A stretch of DNA of 5,064 nucleotides from an uncultured bacterium (GTDB lineage: Bacteria > Pseudomonadota > Alphaproteobacteria > SP197). A program made the translations under genes and the position numbers. Numbering within the stretch: the first letter of the stretch is position 1; each line of letters begins with the position of its first letter. The stretch is taken from assembly GCA_938014945.1 (NCBI GenBank), contig CALLQH010000135.1, positions 1 through 5,064 on the forward strand, read 5' to 3'. Positions 1 through 5,064 of the stretch are shown one piece after another. The notes under the pieces were generated by a model, which had not been told where the DNA came from, did not search any database, and saw only the letters and a program-made list of their open reading frames with translations.

Positions 1-1
1 C

Positions 2-22
2 CTTGCAGAACGCCTGGAGTAA
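2..22 (+). CDS. C-terminal end of an upstream gene (partial)
   Basis: Read from base 2, the first codons give L-A-E-R-L-E followed by a TAA stop at 20-22. The charged, Leu/Glu-rich ending looks like an ordinary protein C-terminus. The stop lies 7 nt before the ATG of the TraB/GumN gene, and the GGAG ribosome-binding site of that gene sits inside this tail, an arrangement typical of operons. Only six residues are visible, so no family can be named, and the call rests on position rather than on homology. Confidence 0.35.
   Translation, partial: LAERLE
16..19 (+). promoter_or_regulatory. Ribosome binding site fixing the TraB/GumN start
   Basis: GGAG lies 10 nt before the ATG at 30. It supports the ATG over the in-frame TTG at base 3, which would put nine polar residues before the signal peptide and would have its own start site at the window edge. 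Confidence 0.5.
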
Positions 23-29
23 CACGCCC

Positions 30-950
30 ATGTTCCTGTTTGCCCGCCCCCTGGCCCTGCTGCGGCTGTGCGGCCTTGCCGGCTGCCTGCTGTGGTTTGC
101 CGCGGGTGGCGTGCTGGCCCAGGACGGCCGCTTCGACCATGGCGTGCTCTGGCGCCTCGATCCGCCGGATGGCGGCAGGGAGAGTTATCTTCTGGGCACC
201 ATGCATGTCGCCGATCCGCGCGTGCTCGACATCCCCGAACCGGTGCGCGAGGCCCTGGCGACAAGCGATACCGCCGTCTTCGAGGTCATCGACAGCATGC
301 CCGAACAGCAGGCCGTGGCCGCCATGATGTTCTACGGCGACGGGCGCAATCTCCAGGAGGTACTGGGCGAGGAGCTCTGGCAGCAGACCCTGGCGGTCGC
401 CCGGCCCTATGGCCTTACCTCCCCCCTCGTGCGCCGCTACAAGCCCTGGGGCCTGCTTGTGATGCTTTCGATCCCCGTGGAACACATGCGCGCGATGATG
501 AGCAACGGCGTCGTGCTCGATACCCTGCTGCAGCAGGAAGCCGCCGCAGCGGGCAAGCAATTGCGTGGTCTTGAGACCGCGACAGAACAGATCGAGGTCT
601 TCGACGATCTTCCCGAGGAGGATCAGATCGCCCTGCTGCGCTCCCTGGTGGAGAGCAAGGAGGAGAACGATCTCGCCTTCGAGATGATGCTGCGTTTCTA
701 TCTGGAACGCGATCTGGCGGGTATCGTCAGCGTCGACGAGGCGCTGGAGGATTCTCAGGAGGCCGCGCTCGTCGCCCGTTTCATGGAGCGCCTGAAGACC
801 CGGCGCGATGCCAACATGTTCGAACGCCTGCAGCCGATGCTGGAGGATGGTGGGTTGTTCATCGCCGTCGGCGCCCTGCACCTGACCGGTCCGGACGGCC
901 TGCTGGAGCGTTTCGCCGGCGCGGGTTACACCCTCACTGCCGTTTACTGA
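30..950 (+). CDS. TraB/GumN family protein, secreted
   Basis: This 306-residue protein belongs to the TraB/GumN family (related to animal Tiki proteins), a metalloprotease-like fold whose bacterial role is mostly undefined. What is visible: a signal peptide over residues 1-30, with a hydrophobic core and a V-L-A|Q type signal peptidase I site, so the protein should be periplasmic. The N-terminal GxxH motif is GTMH at 56-59, followed by a conserved-type Glu at 85 in VFEV. A KPW motif is at 138-140, the LET...EQ signature at 181-187, and the second GxxH motif is GALH at 281-284, followed by a Gly-rich, Leu-rich tail. Both ends of the family are present and the length is normal, so the gene looks intact. 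The ATG at 30 is preferred over the in-frame TTG at 3 because it has a GGAG site and directly begins the signal peptide. It starts 7 nt after a probable upstream stop and lies 29 nt before the cupin gene, suggesting one operon. Family assignment is firm; substrate and pathway are unknown. Confidence 0.9.
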   Translation: MFLFARPLALLRLCGLAGCLLWFAAGGVLAQDGRFDHGVLWRLDPPDGGRESYLLGTMHVADPRVLDIPEPVREALATSDTAVFEVIDSMPEQQAVAAMMFYGDGRNLQEVLGEELWQQTLAVARPYGLTSPLVRRYKPWGLLVMLSIPVEHMRAMMSNGVVLDTLLQQEAAAAGKQLRGLETATEQIEVFDDLPEEDQIALLRSLVESKEENDLAFEMMLRFYLERDLAGIVSVDEALEDSQEAALVARFMERLKTRRDANMFERLQPMLEDGGLFIAVGALHLTGPDGLLERFAGAGYTLTAVY

Positions 951-968
951 TTTCCCTTTTGCCCAGTC

Positions 969-973
969 AGGAG
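969..973 (+). promoter_or_regulatory. Ribosome binding site fixing the cupin start
   Basis: AGGAG lies 6 nt before the ATG at 980. It selects that ATG over the in-frame TTG at 959, which has no comparable site upstream. Confidence 0.6.
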
Positions 974-979
974 CCCGCC

Positions 980-1333
980 ATGGCCCGCGACGACCGCACC
1001 ATCGTCAACATCTTCGAAGCGCCGTTTGCGCCCTACGACATGGAAGGGCCCCTGCAGGAGGACATGAGCGTGCTGGAGGTGAGCTACAGCCGGGAGAGCC
1101 AGCGCGGCATCTACGTCATCCGCATGGAACCCGGCGCCGTCACCATCCCCCACACCCACGGCAGTTGGGAGGAATACCTGATCCTGGAGGGAGAACTGAT
1201 CGAGAGCGACGGCACGGTACTGAAAAAGGGCGATTTCACGAGCTACCAGCCCGGCAGCCACCACAACAGCCGCACCGAGACCGGCTGCCTGCTGGTCGGC
1301 TTCGACTGGGACAAGCCCCGGACCGGAACTTAG
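980..1333 (+). CDS. Small single-domain cupin protein
   Basis: The product is a 117-residue cytoplasmic protein with no signal peptide or membrane segment, the usual size of a stand-alone cupin_2-type beta-barrel. Cupin motif 1, G(X)5HXH(X)3E(X)6G, is matched exactly at residues 52-71, giving candidate metal ligands His58, His60 and Glu64. Motif 2 is recognisable around residues 84-96 (GDF...QPGSHHN), with His94 or His95 as the fourth ligand. It therefore probably binds a divalent metal. The family includes dioxygenases, isomerases and anti-sigma-like sensors, and nothing here decides between them. The gene follows the TraB/GumN gene by 29 nt with no visible terminator and is likely co-transcribed with it. 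Its TAG stop overlaps the stop of the converging prepilin peptidase gene. Confidence 0.85.
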   Translation: MARDDRTIVNIFEAPFAPYDMEGPLQEDMSVLEVSYSRESQRGIYVIRMEPGAVTIPHTHGSWEEYLILEGELIESDGTVLKKGDFTSYQPGSHHNSRTETGCLLVGFDWDKPRTGT

Positions 1334-2097
1334 GCCAGCAGGCGACCCAGTTCGGGAAAGACCAGCAGCAGGTAGAGCGCCAGCGCCAGCGCCGGCCCCA
1401 GGGGGAACTCCGCGCCCCGCCCGCCGGCACGCCAGACCAGGGCCAACAGGGCGCCGCCGCCGCCGCCCAGGATCAGAAACATCGGCGCGGGGGCAAGGCC
1501 GAGCCACAGACCGGCAACGGCCAGCAGCTTCACATCCCCCAGACCGAACCCCTCGCGCCCCCGCAGCAGGCGGAAGCTCCAGCGCACCGCCAGCCCCGCG
1601 CCGCCCAGGACCAGCACGCCCAGGGCCATGTCGAGCGCCGCAGCCGCCGGGTCTGCCGCGGTCAGCCTCCAGGCGATGCCGAGCACGGCTGCGGCAGCCT
1701 GCAGGGGATCGGGCAGCCAGCCCTGCTCCAGGTCGACCGCACTCATGGCGACCAGAACAACCGACAGGGCGGCAAGCAGAACAAAGGAAAGATCAAGCCC
1801 GCCCGAGACCCACCATGCGCCAAGGAAGGCGACGGCACAGGCGAGTTCGATGGCGGGATAACGTCGGCCGATGGGCGCGGCGCAATGGCGGCAGCGCCCG
1901 CGCTGCAGGGCCCAGGACAGCAGCGGTACCAGATCGCGTACGGTCAGGGTCGCCTTGCAGGACGGACAGGCCGAACGGCGGCCCAGAACGTCGCCGCCGT
2001 GCGCCATGCGATGGGCGAGCATGGTGGCGAAGCTGCCGAAGACCAGACCCAGGACACCGGCCAGCATCGCGCCGGGCCAGCCGGCCGCCGCCTCCAC
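1330..2097 (-). CDS. pilD: Type IV prepilin peptidase (A24 family; PilD/GspO type)
   Basis: This 255-residue, multi-spanning inner-membrane enzyme would cleave the leader of type IV prepilins or pseudopilins and N-methylate the new N-terminus. Family features in order: the GSF...HR segment at residues 21-30; a zinc-type four-cysteine cytoplasmic loop, CPSC at 44-47 and CRHC at 69-72, with DLVPLLSW between them and RRYPAIE after it; the first catalytic Asp in the VDLEQGWLPD stretch (Asp122); the second in GFGLGDVK (Asp188); and the conserved FPLGP near residue 231. Both the methyltransferase-associated N-terminal domain and the peptidase domain are present, so it is the full-length bifunctional form. 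The start is GTG at 2097-2095, chosen because GGAGG lies 9 nt upstream; an ATG at 2116 is out of frame and quickly stops. The gene is divergent from the MshL-type secretin, fitting a shared pilus function. The family is clear. Whether it serves an MSHA-like pilus or a type II secretion system is inferred. Confidence 0.93.
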   Translation of the reverse strand: MEAAAGWPGAMLAGVLGLVFGSFATMLAHRMAHGGDVLGRRSACPSCKATLTVRDLVPLLSWALQRGRCRHCAAPIGRRYPAIELACAVAFLGAWWVSGGLDLSFVLLAALSVVLVAMSAVDLEQGWLPDPLQAAAAVLGIAWRLTAADPAAAALDMALGVLVLGGAGLAVRWSFRLLRGREGFGLGDVKLLAVAGLWLGLAPAPMFLILGGGGGALLALVWRAGGRGAEFPLGPALALALYLLLVFPELGRLLA

Positions 2098-2106
2098 GCC
2101 CTCAGC

Positions 2107-2111
2107 CCTCC
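2107..2111 (-). promoter_or_regulatory. Ribosome binding site for the GTG-started prepilin peptidase
   Basis: On the minus strand GGAGG is followed after 9 nt by the GTG at 2097-2095. It supports this GTG as the start instead of the internal ATG at codon 11, which would cut into the first membrane segment. Confidence 0.6.
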
Positions 2112-2140
2112 ACCATGCAGACCATGGGCATCGGGCGGCA

Positions 2141-2156
2141 GTGGCGCAAACGCCAC
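2141..2156. promoter_or_regulatory. Perfect 6-bp inverted repeat, possible operator or hairpin
   Basis: GTGGCG is separated by CAAA from its exact complement CGCCAC. It lies 44 nt upstream of the peptidase GTG, in the control region shared with the secretin. It could be a dimeric regulator site or a short hairpin in the peptidase leader. A 6-bp GC-rich dyad can arise by chance in such DNA, so confidence is low. Confidence 0.3.
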
Positions 2157-2177
2157 ACCAACGAACCCGATTCTTCC

Positions 2178-2188
2178 ATGAGTCTCAT
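2178..2188. promoter_or_regulatory. Short dyad, possible regulator site
   Basis: ATGAG and CTCAT flank a single central T, a perfect 5-bp dyad just upstream of the candidate secretin promoter. The position would suit an activator or repressor site, but arms this short are weak evidence. Confidence 0.2.
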
Positions 2189-2192
2189 ATGC

Positions 2193-2221
2193 TTGGTTCC
2201 ATTTGTTTAGATTCTGATATA
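2193..2221 (+). promoter_or_regulatory. Candidate sigma-70-type promoter for the secretin operon
   Basis: TTGGTT (2193-2198) resembles a -35 box and GATATA (2216-2221) a -10 box, 17 nt apart. A TATATA at 2218 gives an alternative with 19-nt spacing. The surroundings are strikingly AT-rich: 2161-2230 is 27 G/C of 70, and 2201-2230 only 8 of 30, in otherwise very GC-rich DNA. Transcription would begin near 2228, about 30 nt before the secretin ATG. Its ribosome site AAGGGAG (2245-2251) lies 7 nt before that ATG. No equally good promoter was seen for the divergent peptidase. Confidence 0.4.
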
Positions 2222-2258
2222 TACACAAGGAACAACCGTTGCGGAAGGGAGACGCGCG

Positions 2259-3986
2259 ATGGGCGCGCGCCGTCGGGTTTCCATGCTTGGACATCGTTGC
2301 GTCAATCGCTGCGCGCAGGCGTTGCTTGCCCTGGCGTTCGCCTTGTCGCTGGCGTCCTGCGACGCGCCGCTGGGCGATTACCAGGATCCCGCAGCCGACC
2401 TGACGCGCGACGATTTCGAGAACATGCTGGGTTCCTCGAACATCGCCGCCCAGCCGCAGCCCGAGGCCGAGGCTCCGCCCATTCCCGATCTGGTGCCGAC
2501 CCTCGTCGCTCCCGTGCCGCCCTCGACCGCAGAGGACCGGCTGGTCTCGATTTCCGTCACCGACACCGTGCCCATCCGTTCGGTGCTGCTTGAGCTCGCG
2601 CGCGCCGCCGAGGTCGACCTCGAGCTCGACGCCGACATCGACGGCGGCATCATCTTCACCGCCCACAACAAGCCCTTCATTGAGGTCGTCGACCGCATCG
2701 CCAACATGGCGAACCTGCGCTATTCGTTCAAAAACGGCGTGCTGCGGGTGGAACTCGACCGGCCCTATCACCGCACCTACCGCATCGACCAGATCGCCGC
2801 CCTGCGCGACAGCGCCTCCTCGATCGACATCTCGACCGATGTGTTTTCTGCGGTCGGCGACTCCCAGACCAGCAACGGCTCGGCCGCCTCGATCAACCAG
2901 AGCTCGACCGGCGACTTCTACACCGAGCTTGAAGACAATATCCGCCAGATCCTCGTCAACACGACACCCAGCATCGACATCCAGGAGATCCAGCTCGCCT
3001 CCACCCAGAGCGACACGGAAACCGATGCGGCCGCGACGACCACGACCGACGATACGGAAGCCTTCAGCCTGCACCGCCAGGGCGGCCTGCTCTCGGTCTA
3101 CGCCACCCAGCGCCAGCACCGGGAAATCCAGGATTACCTGCTGGAACTGCTGCGGCAGGTCTCCAGCCAGGTCCTGGTCGAGGCCAAGGTGCTGGAGGTC
3201 AACCTCAACGACGAGTTCCGCAGCGGCATCAACTGGGCCGCGGTCGCCGACGCCCTGCGCGGCACGGTGACGGCGGCAGTCACGACCGGCAGTTCGCTCT
3301 TTGCCCAGGGCGGCGATGTCGTGGGCGTTGCCTACAACGGCACCGACGTCAACGGCGTGCTCTCCCTGATCAGCCGCTTCGGCACGACCCGGACGCTGGC
3401 CAACCCGCGCCTTGCCATCGGCAACAACCAGCCTGCGATCCTGAAGGTGGCCCAGAACCAGGTCTACTTCACGATCACCTTCGAGGAAGAGACGACCGAT
3501 TTCGGTACGACGCAGACCTTCGACAGCCAGCTCAACACCGTGCCGGTGGGTCTGGTCATGGTGGTGCAGCCCTCGATCAACCTGGAGGAAGACACCGTTA
3601 CCATGAGCCTGCGGCCGACCCTGTCGCGCATCATCGGCTTTGTCGACGATCCGGCCGTGTCGCTGGCCTCCAACAACACCGTCGTCTCCCAGGTTCCCAT
3701 CACCGAAGTGCGCGAGATGGATTCCATCGTTTCTGCGCATTCCGGCGAAGTGGTCATCATGGGCGGCCTGATGCAGGAGATTTCTGCCAACGACAGCGCC
3801 GGCGTGCCCGGCTTCCAGGACGTTCCCTGGGTCGGCAACCTGTTCAAGTCGAACGATGACGACCGAGAGGTGATCGAACTGGTCATCTTCCTGAAGGCGA
3901 CCATCGTGGAGGCGCCGGTGCCTGACTCGGCGGACATCGACCTCTATTCGACCTTCGCTATCGACCCCCGTCCCCTCACCTTCTAA
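2259..3986 (+). CDS. mshL: Type IV pilus / MSHA-type lipoprotein secretin (MshL-like)
   Basis: This 575-residue secretin would form the gated outer-membrane ring through which a type IV pilus (MSHA type) or type II-like pseudopilus passes. N-terminus: basic MGARRR, a hydrophobic core, and the lipobox LASC with Cys34 as the lipidated residue. A Pro-rich linker runs to about 92. An STN/N0-type domain covers about 95-166 (ISVTD..., then GGIIFTAHNKPF). An MshL-like Secretin_N_2 region covers about 171-235 (YRID...RDSASS..., later STGDFYTELEDNI). A Thr/Asp-rich low-complexity stretch is at 248-268. The secretin core is about 301-550: VLVEAKVLEVNLNDEF at 305-320, TLANPRLAIGNN at 379-390, VPVGLVMVVQPSI at 428-440, SGEVVIMGGL at 495-504, and the signature VPGFQDVPWVGNLF at 516-529. 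Length and domain order are complete. The start at 2259 has AAGGGAG 7 nt upstream; the ATG at codon 9 is a weaker alternative. It leads an apparent operon with the ABC permease 45 nt downstream and is divergent from the prepilin peptidase. Secretin identity is secure; MshL rather than GspD or PilQ is judged from the lipobox and the N-terminal region. Confidence 0.9.
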   Translation: MGARRRVSMLGHRCVNRCAQALLALAFALSLASCDAPLGDYQDPAADLTRDDFENMLGSSNIAAQPQPEAEAPPIPDLVPTLVAPVPPSTAEDRLVSISVTDTVPIRSVLLELARAAEVDLELDADIDGGIIFTAHNKPFIEVVDRIANMANLRYSFKNGVLRVELDRPYHRTYRIDQIAALRDSASSIDISTDVFSAVGDSQTSNGSAASINQSSTGDFYTELEDNIRQILVNTTPSIDIQEIQLASTQSDTETDAAATTTTDDTEAFSLHRQGGLLSVYATQRQHREIQDYLLELLRQVSSQVLVEAKVLEVNLNDEFRSGINWAAVADALRGTVTAAVTTGSSLFAQGGDVVGVAYNGTDVNGVLSLISRFGTTRTLANPRLAIGNNQPAILKVAQNQVYFTITFEEETTDFGTTQTFDSQLNTVPVGLVMVVQPSINLEEDTVTMSLRPTLSRIIGFVDDPAVSLASNNTVVSQVPITEVREMDSIVSAHSGEVVIMGGLMQEISANDSAGVPGFQDVPWVGNLFKSNDDDREVIELVIFLKATIVEAPVPDSADIDLYSTFAIDPRPLTF

Positions 3987-4017
3987 AGTCCGGGCGAGCG
4001 CCAGGTTTCCAGGGGGC

Positions 4018-4023
4018 AAGGAG
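4018..4023 (+). promoter_or_regulatory. Ribosome binding site for the GTG-started ABC permease
   Basis: AAGGAG lies 8 nt before the GTG at 4032, better spaced than for the second in-frame GTG at 4038. No terminator-like hairpin with a T-run is visible between the secretin stop and this site, so the genes are probably co-transcribed. Confidence 0.6.
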
Positions 4024-4031
4024 CAGGCGTC

Positions 4032-4799
4032 GTGCTGGTGACATTCCGCTACATCGTGCTGACGGCCGTCCGCGACCGCCTGATGGTGGGGCTGTCCCTG
4101 GCCTTGCTGGGGGCGGTGCTGATCGCGGCCTTTCTCGGCGAATCCACGCTCATGGAACAGCGCCAGACCGCGCTGACCTTCGCGGGTTTCAGCACCCGGC
4201 TGATCATGGTCGTCGGCCTGATCCTGTTCGTCTGCTTCAACATGCAGCGCAGCTTCGAAAACCGCGAAGTCGACCTGATGCTCTCGCGCCCGGTCTCGCG
4301 CACACAATACGTGCTGATCACCTGGGCCGGCTTCAGCGGCGTTGCCCTTTTCATGGCGCTGATCGCCGTGGTGCTGCTCCCGCTCGCGGGCATGCCGCCG
4401 GCGGGCGCACTGGGGCTGTGGGCGATAAGCCTGCTGCTGGAAGCCCTGCTGGTGGTCGCCGTGGCGCTCTTCTTTTCGCTTTCCCTGCGTTCGGCGGTCG
4501 CCTCGGCGATGGCCAGTTTCGGCTTCTATCTGGTCGCGCGCATGAGCGGCTTCCTGCTCGGCGTCGTGCAGGCCGACTGGAAATCCACGGCCACGGAGGC
4601 CCTGGGCAGCACGATCGCCAACGCAATCTATGTCGTGGGCCTGGTGATGCCGCGCCTGGATCTGTTCGGCCAGACCTGGTGGCTCTCCTACGGCGATACG
4701 CAGGGCGATGCGCTGATCACGGTCCTTGCCCAGGCTGCGGTCTATCTGCCCCTGCTGCTGGGTGCCGCGGTCTTCGACTTTCGCCGGCGACGCTTCTGA
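4032..4799 (+). CDS. ABC-2 type transporter permease (NosY-like)
   Basis: The product is a 255-residue inner-membrane protein, judged to have about six transmembrane segments: roughly 19-35, 55-70, 93-119, 127-151, 155-178, and 229-248, with a further weakly hydrophobic stretch near 195-206. After the second segment comes a cytoplasmic loop with RSFENREVDLMLSRPVSR (73-90). This matches the coupling loop of ABC-2 permeases of the type annotated as involved in multi-copper enzyme maturation, where an (L)LSRPVSR motif is characteristic. The C-terminus ends in a basic FDFRRRRF, also common in this family. The protein has no nucleotide-binding domain and must pair with a separate ATPase not present in this window. 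It starts at GTG with AAGGAG upstream, 45 nt after the secretin, and is followed after 1 nt by the next gene. Substrate is unknown. Its place behind a secretin suggests a pilus- or envelope-assembly role, loosely like the Myxococcus PilGHI ABC system, but that is inference. Confidence 0.85.
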   Translation: MLVTFRYIVLTAVRDRLMVGLSLALLGAVLIAAFLGESTLMEQRQTALTFAGFSTRLIMVVGLILFVCFNMQRSFENREVDLMLSRPVSRTQYVLITWAGFSGVALFMALIAVVLLPLAGMPPAGALGLWAISLLLEALLVVAVALFFSLSLRSAVASAMASFGFYLVARMSGFLLGVVQADWKSTATEALGSTIANAIYVVGLVMPRLDLFGQTWWLSYGDTQGDALITVLAQAAVYLPLLLGAAVFDFRRRRF

Positions 4800-4800
4800 C

Positions 4801-5064
4801 ATGACCCCTTCGCGGGCCAACCTTGCCTTTCTGGTCGTGATTCTGACCGCCCAGCTGCTGCTTGGCCTGAGCCTGCTTGACCGGCAGGCTTCGCGTCCGG
4901 CGCTGACACCTCCCCCATCCCGCGCCGTGGCCCTGGCCGGCGCCCTGGGCGACAGCGAATTCTTCTTTCGCAGCGGCGTGATGAAGATGCTCAACGTCGG
5001 CGTCACCGGAGGCACCCTGGTGCCGATGCGCGAGCTCGACTATGCCGACCTGACCGGCTGGTTC
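4801..5064 (+). CDS. Membrane-anchored protein of unknown function (N-terminal part)
   Basis: 88 codons are visible and the frame is still open at the window end. The ATG follows the permease TGA after one base, and no clear ribosome site is seen, so translation is probably coupled to the permease. Residues about 8-26 form one hydrophobic helix with few charges before it, followed by a Pro-rich linker (PALTPPPSR, 33-41). This suggests an inner-membrane anchor with the rest in the periplasm, or an uncleaved signal. Then comes GDSEFFFRSGVMKML (50-64), a Gly/Thr stretch and ELDYADLTGWF at the edge. From memory, similar FFYR...DYxxLxxWF patterns occur in uncharacterised alphaproteobacterial proteins, but I cannot name a family. 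Presence of the gene is likely; function is open. Confidence 0.75.
   Translation, partial: MTPSRANLAFLVVILTAQLLLGLSLLDRQASRPALTPPPSRAVALAGALGDSEFFFRSGVMKMLNVGVTGGTLVPMRELDYADLTGWF

Noticed and set aside
30..119. Lipobox-like LAGC at residues 16-19 of the TraB/GumN signal peptide
   Set aside because: The hydrophobic stretch continues well past the cysteine and ends in a good V-L-A|Q signal peptidase I site, so cleavage after residue 30 is more likely than lipidation.
944..1507. A 187-codon minus-strand open frame over the cupin gene
   Set aside because: It overlaps the cupin with its exact motif 1 and the 3' end of the peptidase, and has no recognisable domain. It is best seen as a codon-bias shadow.
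1165..2181. A 338-codon plus-strand open frame opposite the prepilin peptidase
   Set aside because: It is in triplet register with the peptidase on the other strand. Its Gln and Arg richness is the complement of Leu (CTG) and Ala/Pro codons, and it shows no motif, while the minus strand carries all prepilin peptidase signatures.
2178..2210. A ten-codon ATG...TAG frame (MSLICLVPFV) before the secretin, possibly a leader peptide
   Set aside because: No ribosome site precedes it, it has no run of regulatory codons, and the likely secretin promoter overlaps it, so it would not be in the transcript.
3987..4031. Possible terminator between secretin and permease
   Set aside because: Only weak GC-rich pairing is possible and there is no T-run; the segment instead holds the permease ribosome site.
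1944..5015. A 1023-codon open frame on the minus strand across the secretin and permease genes
   Set aside because: Its codons are in exact register with those of the secretin and permease (same triplets, reversed), so it would be stopped only where those genes use TTA, CTA or TCA, which are rare in GC-rich DNA. The product is rich in His, Arg, Asp, Gln and Gly with no recognisable domain, whereas the plus strand encodes clear family motifs.
1..5064. CRISPR arrays, tRNA or rRNA genes, insertion sequences and attachment sites
   Set aside because: No regularly spaced repeats, tRNA-like folds, transposase motifs or terminal inverted repeats with target duplications were seen by eye on either strand.

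Overview
The window is GC-rich DNA from a Gram-negative bacterium. It carries a secretin with a lipoprotein signal, a prepilin peptidase, and a periplasmic TraB/GumN-type protein. The high GC, the strong third-position G/C bias and the family mix suggest a proteobacterium. I lean towards an alphaproteobacterium of the Rhodospirillales type, but that is an impression from the protein sequences, not a proven placement.

Left part (1-1333, plus strand): the last codons of a probable upstream gene, then a secreted TraB/GumN family protein (30-950), then a small single-domain cupin (980-1333) 29 nt further on. The tight spacing suggests one transcript. Neither gene has an obvious link to the pilus genes that follow.

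Middle part: a minus-strand type IV prepilin peptidase (1330-2097) converges on the cupin, and their stop codons overlap. The peptidase is divergent from the MshL-type secretin (2259-3986). The 161-nt gap between them (2098-2258) contains a markedly AT-rich stretch, two short inverted repeats and a plausible promoter for the secretin.

Right part (2259-5064, plus strand): an apparent operon of an MSHA/type IV pilus-type lipoprotein secretin, an ABC-2-type membrane permease (4032-4799), and a membrane-anchored protein of unknown function (from 4801, running off the window). The last two are separated by a single base, so translation is probably coupled.

Functional reading: the peptidase would cleave and N-methylate type IV prepilins at the inner membrane, and the secretin would form the outer-membrane pore for the pilus or pseudopilus. 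The ABC permease and the anchored protein are unexpected partners for a secretin and are the most interesting part of the window. No ATPase, pilin, assembly platform protein or pilotin lies inside it. Other long open frames, including a 1023-codon minus-strand one, are explained by codon bias and were rejected.
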